Part shown: positions 1 to 5,544 of the stretch, piece by piece
How the letters are laid out: each line of letters opens with the position of its first letter
How positions within the stretch are numbered: position 1 is the first letter of the stretch
Notes under the pieces: generated by a model
What the model was told of the DNA's origin: nothing
Databases searched by the model: none
Seen by the model: only the letters and a program-made list of their open reading frames with translations
Translations under genes and position numbers: made by a program
Assembly: GCA_020829485.1 (NCBI GenBank)
Contig: JAIVFU010000182.1
Span: 1-10,440, forward strand
Length of the DNA: 10,440 nt
Direction: 5' to 3'
From: Nostoc sp. CHAB 5834
GTDB taxonomy: Bacteria; Cyanobacteriota; Cyanobacteriia; Cyanobacteriales; Nostocaceae

Positions 1-118
1 TTTGTTTTCCTCTTTAGTCAGAAATACCCTCAAACGAGCGCCCATATTTTTTGTTACCTCGGTAGATATATTCTCCGTATTTATTTATTGTTACATAGTT
101 TCGTTTTTTCCTGCCGAC

Positions 119-1066
119 CTACTTAAAAGGTTGACCCTCATCAGCACGCAGGGAAATTCTATTACCTATTTTGTTAGTGAGGGTTGCTAAAGAATCTTCC
201 AGAACGACATTGCCGATGATGCGGTTACGGAAGCTCGGATTGCGAGTTACAACCCCACCTATCTGCGGCAGACCTCCAGGGTTAAAAGATGTGACTGGAG
301 CGTAATTTATGCCTTGTACATTTGACAAGTCTGCTCTAGCCAATTCTGTGTAACCTTTGGCCAATGCATCATTGACTTCAATGATGCCTTCGAGCAATGC
401 AACATCGGCTTCTGTCAGGTTTGCCACTTTCCCTAAACTACCGCTAGTAGCTTCTAGGTTCGTTGTGACGTTTTTACCTGGCAGGACAACTTTACCAGCA
501 GGTAAGGTAACACCAGGGCCAACCCGCGAGAGAAAGTTGACTACCGTGTTTCTTTCTATAGTTGCACCATCTATTTCACAGTTGAAGCTGAGAAATGTCT
601 CTGGAATATCGTTGTTGAACTGAGTATGGGTAATCGGGTCGCTAAAAGGCCCGGTTGAGCCTTGAGTCCCGATTTTGGCTGCACCTTTGATAGTGGCCAT
701 GTGTGCCATAATTACTCGCGGCCCAATATCCACTCCCGTTCCCGAAGCTATAATTCTCACTTGGTCTTGGACGTTAGAATCTTCCGCGATCCTAATGGGG
801 GCAATAGTAGCGTTTAACTGGGCAAATGGCGCTACGTAGACTTTTTGACCCAAGCGAATATTTTTTGGATTGATGATTCTCGCAGTTGGATCAAGAAAAC
901 TAGCTGACTTTGACGGTGCTGTGCTTGGGCATATAGGTAGGTTATGTAAAGTTGGATTACACCCCCCAAAAGAAGCAACGACGGGTTGCTTATGCACCTG
1001 TGTACCTATGACAAGTGCTAGGATAATTGCAGCTAAGGCGCTAAAAATTGCGCGAGGTTTGAACAT
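119..1066 (-). CDS. Exported CcmM/gamma-carbonic-anhydrase-like left-handed beta-helix protein, probably not a zinc enzyme
   Basis: The protein has 315 residues. The start at 1066 is chosen because GAGGAG lies just upstream and because a signal peptide follows at once (MFKPR, hydrophobic core about 7-21, possible cleavage near 31). The frame is open for 47 further codons upstream, but these give no signal peptide. Residues about 62-205 show hexapeptide-repeat character and align by eye with the N-terminal domain of CcmM and with gamma-carbonic anhydrases: NVQDQVRII (98-106), AHMATIKG (121-128) and VTLPAGKVVLPGKNVTTN (186-203). In that alignment only His122 of the three zinc histidines remains; the others are Ile106 and Lys127. 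CO2 hydration is therefore doubtful. The tail (about 210-315) is unlike the RbcS-like repeats of CcmM. The protein is probably periplasmic or secreted. An acyltransferase-type trimer is the alternative, but no acyltransferase residues are recognised. Confidence 0.85.
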   Translation of the reverse strand: MFKPRAIFSALAAIILALVIGTQVHKQPVVASFGGCNPTLHNLPICPSTAPSKSASFLDPTARIINPKNIRLGQKVYVAPFAQLNATIAPIRIAEDSNVQDQVRIIASGTGVDIGPRVIMAHMATIKGAAKIGTQGSTGPFSDPITHTQFNNDIPETFLSFNCEIDGATIERNTVVNFLSRVGPGVTLPAGKVVLPGKNVTTNLEATSGSLGKVANLTEADVALLEGIIEVNDALAKGYTELARADLSNVQGINYAPVTSFNPGGLPQIGGVVTRNPSFRNRIIGNVVLEDSLATLTNKIGNRISLRADEGQPFK

Positions 1067-1106
1067 AAAAAACTCCTCACGGTGTTTGAAATATTTGGCT
1101 ATGGCA

Positions 1107-1127
1107 GAATTGGAGCTAAACCAATTC
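1107..1127 (-). promoter_or_regulatory. Leader hairpin upstream of the beta-helix gene
   Basis: There is a perfect 7-bp inverted repeat (GAATTGG/CCAATTC, 7-nt loop) about 40 bases upstream of the start codon at 1066. In the minus-strand transcript it would fold within the 5' leader. No known riboswitch was recognised. Confidence 0.4.
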
Positions 1128-1145
1128 GCAATTACGTTTTGTAAC

Positions 1146-1205
1146 GGGGATTTAGACCCCGACACAAAACGCGCTGTCTGTAGAGACAGGGGACTTAAAC
1201 TCCCC
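1146..1205 (-). repeat. Cluster of three small hairpins between the two exported-protein genes
   Basis: Three adjoining inverted repeats are visible: GGGG...CCCC at 1146-1160, CTGTCT/AGACAG with a 4-nt loop at 1174-1189, and GGGGA...TCCCC at 1189-1205. The second and third overlap by one base, so they may be alternative folds. The cluster lies in the gap at 1067-1364, which holds no gene. It looks like the structured intergenic repeats common in Nostoc-type genomes. A role as terminator for the upstream 58-residue gene, or as leader of the downstream gene, is inference. Confidence 0.45.
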
Positions 1206-1364
1206 AAAGTTTGTTAACGAGTTAGAGATATAGTCAGGTGGGGAGCAGCGCAGGAATTACCAAAAAATCACAATTCCTTACTCTTGATTCTCAAGATAAG
1301 TCTACTCAGAACTTTTTTTAGCCAAAGGTCTAAGCATTCCAAAAATCCGCCAAGTTGAAAAATT

Positions 1365-1541
1365 TTAGTGGGCTATAAAAGTCGAAGCTGTAACTGTCGT
1401 TGTTGCCGAAGCAACCGCCTCATTGTAGACTGTCTGCCAAGCTTCTGGCCCAGCAATGGATTGCCCATAGACTTGTGTGCTAAACGCTAACGTTAAGCCA
1501 AGTGCAAGTAGACCGGATAATATCGTGCGACGTTTAAACAT
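1365..1541 (-). CDS. Small exported peptide of unknown function (58 aa)
   Basis: This short frame starts with ATG at 1541, preceded by a good GGAGG site about 5 bases upstream, and ends with TAA at 1365. It encodes a classic signal peptide: MFKRR, then a hydrophobic core about residues 7-20, with likely cleavage after VYG near residue 26. About 32 mature residues rich in Ala and Thr remain (AWQTVYNEAVASATTTVTAS). There are no cysteines and no recognised domain. The signal peptide resembles that of the next gene on the same strand (MFK-basic-hydrophobic-TQV), which starts 298 bases downstream, so the two may share ancestry or regulation. The good ribosome site and signal peptide support a real gene, but it is short and could be the remnant of a longer protein. 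Confidence 0.6.
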   Translation of the reverse strand: MFKRRTILSGLLALGLTLAFSTQVYGQSIAGPEAWQTVYNEAVASATTTVTASTFIAH

Positions 1542-1910
1542 TATTCCTCCATACCTAATAGTTCACCAAGTTAGTTTGGCAAGGTATACCGAAAAGATAA
1601 AGGAATAAACCTTTAACTTTTTCTTTTGCCTATAACCGTCAATTTTGGCTTAATGAAATATTATTGCTATCAACTAGCATCTTACTATAGTACTACTTGC
1701 TGTTTAATACTAGAGCTTTTGATATTAATAAAATTTATATTGAGCATAAGACTGTTATCCAAGATTAATCAGAAGGAGTCAGAAGACAGATTCAGCATAC
1801 CCCATACGGAGAGACAGCAAAAAAAGATACCAGCCGTGTTTTAGAATTATTCGTTATAACAGGTGATCGGCTTTGCTAGTGCCTTGTTGCGATCGCTAAG
1901 TATAAACATG
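1542..1910. other. A+T-rich gap upstream of the 58-residue gene, no convincing gene
   Basis: The stretch is A+T-rich. It contains a short inverted repeat (TAAAGG/CCTTTA, 1598-1615) and one HIP1 octamer at 1889-1896. The promoter of the minus-strand 58-residue gene should lie in its left part, but no good -35/-10 pair stands out. A 72-codon plus-strand frame at 1626-1844 begins with TTG, has no ribosome site and is not convincing. Confidence 0.5.
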
Positions 1911-2141
1911 AGAAAGTCAAAGCTTATTTTGCTTGCGGAAAACACCAAAATGAGAAAGCAAAAGCTGCTTTTGAGTAAGTCAAAGCTTATTTTGCTTGCG
2001 GAAAACACTAAAATGAGTAAGTCAAAGCTGCTTTTGAGTAAGTCAAAGCTTATTTTGCTTGCGGAAAACACTAAAATGAGTAAGTCAAAGCTGCTTTTGA
2101 GTAAGTCAAAGCTGCTTTTGAGTAAGTCGAATGGCATTTTT
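1911..2141. repeat. Nested minisatellite: 63-bp units made of 42-bp and 21-bp blocks
   Basis: Three head-to-tail 63-bp units start at 1911, 1974 and 2037. Each consists of a 42-bp block (holding GCTTGCGGAAAACAC) and a 21-bp block (AGTAAGTCAAAGCTG then CTTTTG). An extra 21-bp block follows at 2100-2120, and a diverged one at 2121-2141. Units 2 and 3 are identical; unit 1 has a few substitutions. The 42-bp block begins like the 21-bp block, so it may be a 21-bp ancestor plus a 21-bp insertion. Because 63 and 21 are multiples of three and of seven, frames stay open on both strands (about 95 codons each). Neither frame has a convincing ribosome site. Confidence 0.9.
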
Positions 2142-2168
2142 ACTTAGTTCAATATGAATTTTAGTCTA

Positions 2169-2198
2169 GGCGATACCTTTCCTACGGAACGCTACGCT
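2169..2198. repeat. Short cyanobacterial interspersed repeat
   Basis: The stretch beginning GGCGATACC and ending CTACGGAACGCTACGCT resembles the family of about 30-bp GC-rich interspersed repeats (GCGATGCCTACGG...CTACGC type) that I recall from Nostoc and relatives. It abuts the hairpin at 2198-2236. The assignment rests on visual resemblance only. Confidence 0.4.
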
Positions 2199-2236
2199 TA
2201 AAGGGACGACTCCAACAAGTGAAATCGTCCCTTTAA
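2198..2236 (-). terminator. Hairpin terminator candidate downstream of the Tudor-like gene
   Basis: There is a perfect 12-bp inverted repeat (TTAAAGGGACGA / TCGTCCCTTTAA) with a 15-nt loop. It lies 22 bases beyond the stop codon of the minus-strand gene ending at 2259. There is no U tract after the stem on the minus strand, so this would be a structured 3' end rather than a textbook intrinsic terminator. Confidence 0.55.
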
Positions 2237-2258
2237 ACTTATAAAAGTGAAATATTCT

Positions 2259-2648
2259 CTATCTGCTTACCCTTGCAGGTTCAACCCACTCATCCCAAGA
2301 GCTATCGTAGCCATCATAAGTAATTTTATAAAGGTTATTATAAACTTGTAAAACTTTCCCTGGATACCATTTACCTTTCCACAAAATTCTCACTGAATCT
2401 CCAACTTGAAATGATACCCGGAAGCGTGCAGTGCCAACCCATTCATTCCAGGAACTATCATAACCATCATAAGTAATATAGCACTTATCATCATTAACCT
2501 TAAGTACCGTTGCTGGATACCATGCTTGCTTCCAAAGAACCTCAGCCTTTTGTCCCACAGAACAGGGTGTAGCAGCAAAAGCACTGGGAATCAATGTTCC
2601 TACCCAAGTTGCCATGAAGATGGCACTAAATAATACTTTGTTTTTCAT
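2259..2648 (-). CDS. Exported protein with two tandem Tudor/agenet-like domains
   Basis: The protein has 129 residues. Residues 1-25 form a signal peptide (MKNK, hydrophobic core, cleavage motif AFA before ATP). The mature protein is two near-identical units, about 31-77 and 82-128. Each has the pattern VG-x-V-x(2)-LWK-x-WYP-x-VL, then Y-x-ITYDGYDSSW-(N/D)-EWV. This small beta-barrel pattern is typical of Tudor, agenet or chromo-barrel-like folds, in which aromatic residues line a ligand pocket. The ligand here is unknown; export rules out a chromatin-type role. The ATG at 2648 is preceded by a modest GAAGAG site. The gene stands alone, ends just before a 12-bp hairpin and has a TATAAT box upstream. 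Cell-wall or matrix binding is a guess. Confidence 0.8.
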   Translation of the reverse strand: MKNKVLFSAIFMATWVGTLIPSAFAATPCSVGQKAEVLWKQAWYPATVLKVNDDKCYITYDGYDSSWNEWVGTARFRVSFQVGDSVRILWKGKWYPGKVLQVYNNLYKITYDGYDSSWDEWVEPARVSR

Positions 2649-2703
2649 CGTTTTTTATCTCTTCAAATAGTAAAGCCGAATTTTGATTATGATTGATGGA
2701 AAT

Positions 2704-2709
2704 ATTATA
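2704..2709 (-). promoter_or_regulatory. Possible -10 box for the Tudor-like gene
   Basis: A perfect TATAAT reads on the minus strand about 56 bases upstream of the ATG at 2648. No good -35 hexamer is seen 16-18 bases further up, where the interspersed repeat at 2724-2820 begins. The assignment is tentative. Confidence 0.3.
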
Positions 2710-2723
2710 ATTCAGAATTTACA

Positions 2724-2820
2724 CCCCTCACCCTAAATCCCTCTCCCAAGCTTAGGAGAGGGACTTTGAGATTTGCTCCCCTTCTCCCAAAATTGGGAGA
2801 AGAGGTTGGGAGATGAGGGC
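2724..2820. repeat. Interspersed palindromic repeat, full-length copy
   Basis: Two strong hairpins lie in tandem: TCCCTCTCC/GGAGAGGGA (2738-2763, 8-nt loop) and CTTCTCCCAA/TTGGGAGAAG (2781-2802, 2-nt loop). They are flanked by CCCTCACCC-type and GATGAGGG-type sequence that can also pair. This is a common intergenic palindromic element type in cyanobacteria. It lies between the Tudor-like gene and the membrane-protein fragment. Its right part (GGAGAGGGACTTTGA...) is related to the segment at 3391-3450. Confidence 0.7.
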
Positions 2821-2921
2821 TTTTGATTCATGCAAGAGACTCCATGAGTTGCACTCACAAGGAGCAATGAAAATTTCTTGTCTTTACTCCCTACTCCCTA
2901 TTTTCAAGGCAGGTCTATTTT

Positions 2922-3422
2922 TTAATTCCCCGATCTAAATCTAATTTCATAAATTCCTAGTAAACCTGCTGCTATTAGCAAAGGTAAGAAATAGTAGACT
3001 CCGCGATAAGCTAGCATTGATCCCAAAATTGCCGCAGCCAAAACTTTAGATGAAAGAATCAGCAAAATTATAGTTTCAAATACTCCCAAACCACCGGGAA
3101 CATTACTAATAACACCCGCAAACATTGCTAGTAAGTAAATTCCTAAAAAGTCTAGATAGGACAAAGATATATTGGCAGGAAGTACCGCATAAAAAACTGC
3201 TGCGGACAAAATCCAGTCAAAACTAGAAATTGCTATTTGAGCTAGGGATATTTTAAAGGAAGGAAATCGAAATTCTTGTCTCCGAATTATTAACGGTTGT
3301 TTAATAAAAATACTTCCTATTAAATAGATAGCAACTAATAACAGAAAAATCACGCCGATGGGACGCACAGAGGTAACATCAGTGCTAAAAGGAGAGAGAC
3401 TTTGAATTTTCCCCCTTCCCAC
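2922..3422 (-). pseudogene. C-terminal half of a YbhN/UPF0104 (MprF flippase-like) membrane protein
   Basis: The 166-residue frame is strongly hydrophobic, with membrane segments about 22-42, 60-82, 90-107, 112-134 and 142-160. It carries the motif PGGLGVFE (109-116), characteristic of the lysylphosphatidylglycerol synthase/flippase transmembrane family (UPF0104, YbhN). Members normally have about 300 or more residues; here only the C-terminal half is present. Recognisable similarity begins near residue 13. The preceding codons, including the GTG at 3422, lie in an interspersed repeat (3391-3450), and no ribosome site precedes that GTG. I infer that a repeat-associated rearrangement removed the N-terminal half. 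A functional half-protein is possible but unlikely. The upstream sequence holds no matching N-terminal half in any frame I checked. Confidence 0.8.
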
Positions 3423-3450
3423 GACGAGTTGGGGGTTAGGGGGTTAGGTC
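3391..3450. repeat. Interspersed repeat segment at the gene-fragment breakpoint
   Basis: The segment reads GGAGAGAGACTTTGA, then a C-rich run and GTTGGGGGTTAGGGGG. It matches the right-hand part of the repeat at 2724-2820 in order and orientation (GGAGAGGGACTTTGA, C-rich, G-rich). The left hairpin of that repeat is missing here. It coincides with the point where the YbhN-like reading frame loses family similarity. Confidence 0.6.
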
Positions 3451-3630
3451 AATCGTTGGCTTTTCCACATAACGTGAAAAGTCAGACACAACTTGTCCTT
3501 CTTGTGATACAATTGTACTATAAAGAATATCCGGTGAGTATGCAACGCAAAGTTTACCAGGCGATGCCCAAAGTTTGTAGTAAATAAACGCGATATTAGT
3601 TAGTTCGTGAATGCAATCATGAACAGACAA

Positions 3631-3782
3631 TAGTTGTGTCAATACGGTTCGGATAAGGTTTTTTGATGACACCCCCTAGATCCAAAGACGCGATAAATCG
3701 CCGTCTTTACAAGAATCAGTCCTTTGTCTTGACGGCGATTTATCGCGTCTCTTGCCTTAACCGAACCGTATTGATAGTTGTG
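3631..3782. mobile_element. MITE-like element with 20-bp terminal inverted repeats and 8-bp target duplication
   Basis: The element itself is 3639-3774 (136 bp). Its ends are inverted repeats of 20 bp with one mismatch (TCAATACGGTTCGG-A/T-TAAGG). It is flanked on both sides by TAGTTGTG (3631-3638 and 3775-3782), an apparent target duplication of 8 bp, or 9 bp depending on where the element is cut. Inside is a perfect 20-bp inverted repeat (AGACGCGATAAATCGCCGTC at 3686-3705, complement at 3731-3750); each arm is itself nearly palindromic. There is no transposase frame, so it must have been mobilised in trans. Target duplications of 8-9 bp fit several families (for example IS4-, ISAs1- or IS256-like); the family cannot be decided by eye. 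Confidence 0.85.
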
Positions 3783-3842
3783 TGGTATGTGCCAAATCTA
3801 GTATTTTGGCGTCAATTTATTGTGTGTTTGCCCTTCAATTTT

Positions 3843-3893
3843 CCACGGTTTAACAGTTTATTTTTAAAGAACAATAAACCTCAATCACCGTGG
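3843..3893 (+). promoter_or_regulatory. Nested stem-loop in front of the unrecognised 463-residue gene
   Basis: An outer 7-bp stem (CCACGGT 3843-3849 with ACCGTGG 3887-3893) encloses an inner 7-bp stem (GTTTATT 3856-3862 with AATAAAC 3873-3879). Both are perfect, with short unpaired stretches between them. The structure ends 39 bases before the ATG at 3933. It could be a leader structure or an upstream terminator; no known riboswitch class was recognised. Confidence 0.5.
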
Positions 3894-3932
3894 CTTTAAA
3901 AGATTCTTGACCTTTATATGGAAGGTAGCAAT

Positions 3933-5324
3933 ATGACGAATAATAAAATTTCTCTGGTAGAACTAATCCAAATTTTTGTACAATGTCGGAACAATATTAT
4001 TGTCAATATCAAGCACCTGCAAGAACATTATCAAAGAACAGGTATCAAGCGTGTTAAAGGTGTGAGAAACGAAAATGGGGAACTGCTTCAGCCTTGGTTG
4101 CGAACAGAAAATATAGATAATGCTGAGTATGTTGGTATGGGCGAGTTTCAGTTTAATCGCAATACTGCTACTATCAATATGCTTATCAAACGTAAAGTCA
4201 AACTTGCCAAATTTGCAGACCAAACCCCCACTATTGAGGTAGCAGGTTTGCTAGTAAATGACCTCAATAGCTTTAATAATTACACAATTGTCAGTGACGG
4301 CAAAATAAACGTCAAATCCTTACAAGTCAAAATCAGCAGTAAAAAAGCCTTTGACTTGCTCAAAGAAAAGGGTGTGTTGGATGCAGAAGATTTTGACTTC
4401 CGTGCTGAACATACCATTGAGTTAGATAAATTGCCGCTTGTAGCTGCAAATAGTCGTTACAGCAGCATTGATGGACTATTCAATGAACTCGCAGAAATTA
4501 AAGTACTTACTAGTATTATTTCTGCTCACTTAAGAAAGGAGTCAGATGTATTTGTAACAGAACAGTTAGATGACTTTAAAAAGCACTATCTGTCTAAAAA
4601 TGTTTATATAAACTTTCCTACAACTAATGAATACATAGACATCAATGAAGCGCTAGTTAATGGTACTCTTGACTCAAGATTGAGCTATAAAATTGATATC
4701 GGTAGTCAAGATATTCTTAACCTGAGTAAGTTACCTTCTGCTAACAAGTTTTTAAGTAAAATGTATCGTCTTTATGATAAAATAACTGGAGAAATTTTCA
4801 TCAAGCCTACTTTTGCGATCGCATTGAATGAAAATCTCGCTGTTCGGCATAGGCTACTATCATCACGCACTAAGATTACGAAAGTTGACGAGTTGATGAA
4901 ACCAATTTTTGATGATTTTCTTGGGCTTGAGCAAAATGGCATAGTCGTAGGTATTCTTAAGAAAGTTGGTGCTGATACTTTGGCGCAGTTGTTGCAGCAT
5001 AAACAAGCTGGTAAGCATATCAGCAAAGAGGAAATGATTGCAGCTTTGACGGCAGCGAATACCAAGCTAGAACAATATGTAGAAAATATCTACCAATATA
5101 AGATATCTCCCTTAGTATTTTACATTGGTTGTACTGGAGTATTGCCAGATAAAATGGAAGCAAAACCCATGACTGCTGAAGAAGCTGCTGCTAAATACCC
5201 AAATTTACAATTTTCTAAAGATGAGCAACAAGGTACTTTTTTTGCAGTTGGTGATAGTATTATCAGCATCTACACTAAGACTGAATATTACAGCAAAAAG
5301 GTTGCTATCCTAAATCATTCGTGA
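3933..5324 (+). CDS. Unrecognised soluble protein (463 aa)
   Basis: I do not recognise this family. I chose the ATG at 3933 because GGAAGG lies 7 bases upstream; an in-frame ATG at 3918 would add five residues but has a poor site. The protein has no signal peptide or membrane segment and is probably cytoplasmic. It begins with a helical stretch (about 1-40), continues through a mixed alpha/beta region rich in Lys, Asp and Asn, and ends with a region (about 335-463) containing KHISKEEMIAAL, YIGCTG (397-402) and MTAEEAAAKYPNL (413-425). It has very few Cys and Trp residues and no nucleotide-binding or nuclease motif that I can see. It stands alone, after a nested stem-loop and a MITE, and ends in a strong hairpin. 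Its A+T-rich coding and lack of recognised relatives suggest an accessory gene. A HIP1 site at 4815 shows it has been resident in a cyanobacterial genome. Confidence 0.88.
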   Translation: MTNNKISLVELIQIFVQCRNNIIVNIKHLQEHYQRTGIKRVKGVRNENGELLQPWLRTENIDNAEYVGMGEFQFNRNTATINMLIKRKVKLAKFADQTPTIEVAGLLVNDLNSFNNYTIVSDGKINVKSLQVKISSKKAFDLLKEKGVLDAEDFDFRAEHTIELDKLPLVAANSRYSSIDGLFNELAEIKVLTSIISAHLRKESDVFVTEQLDDFKKHYLSKNVYINFPTTNEYIDINEALVNGTLDSRLSYKIDIGSQDILNLSKLPSANKFLSKMYRLYDKITGEIFIKPTFAIALNENLAVRHRLLSSRTKITKVDELMKPIFDDFLGLEQNGIVVGILKKVGADTLAQLLQHKQAGKHISKEEMIAALTAANTKLEQYVENIYQYKISPLVFYIGCTGVLPDKMEAKPMTAEEAAAKYPNLQFSKDEQQGTFFAVGDSIISIYTKTEYYSKKVAILNHS

Positions 5325-5330
5325 ACAACA

Positions 5331-5363
5331 AGATCCCCGACTGTTTTGAACAGTCGGGGATCT
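5331..5363 (+). terminator. Strong hairpin terminator after the 463-residue gene
   Basis: A perfect 15-bp inverted repeat (AGATCCCCGACTGTT / AACAGTCGGGGATCT) with a 3-nt loop starts 6 bases after the TGA. It is followed by GTGGTTTTC. It could also act on transcripts arriving from the convergent gene ending at 5545. Confidence 0.85.
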
Positions 5364-5544
5364 GTGGTTTTCAATTATCACAAATCAAATAAGTAAGATT
5401 ACTACAGCAGATTGCAAGTCAGCAAGGTACAAAATGCAAGACTTAAAATCAGATAGATATAAAAAGTTTTTATCTCCTGTCGACCTCGCAGACTCGTTCA
5501 GCAGTTAGTCCCGCTAATAACCTTAATCGCATCAGCCCACTTAT

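Noticed and set aside
2..190. 62-codon plus-strand frame at the left edge
   Set aside because: It overlaps the 3' end of the beta-helix gene and has no domain or ribosome site. The first 118 bases otherwise show nothing I can name.
870..1217. Plus-strand frame of 115 codons
   Set aside because: It lies antisense to the beta-helix gene and its leader hairpins, with no ribosome site or domain.
1626..1844. 72-codon hydrophobic plus-strand frame
   Set aside because: It has a TTG start, no ribosome site and A+T-rich composition, and ends in low-complexity sequence.
1911..2141. CRISPR array
   Set aside because: The 63-bp units are contiguous and nearly identical throughout, with no unique spacers; it is a minisatellite.
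1847..2147. Protein-coding genes on either strand across the minisatellite
   Set aside because: Both strands are open only because the repeat period is a multiple of three; there is no convincing ribosome site, and the sequence evolves as a repeat.
3663..3899. 78-codon plus-strand frame
   Set aside because: It starts inside the MITE and runs through the leader stem-loops; it is a by-product of the insertion.
5478..5540. Short minus-strand peptide (MRLRLLAGLTAERVCEVDRR) behind the PIN gene, looking like a transposase or regulator scrap
   Set aside because: Only about 20 codons, no upstream continuation and no start signal; too short to support.
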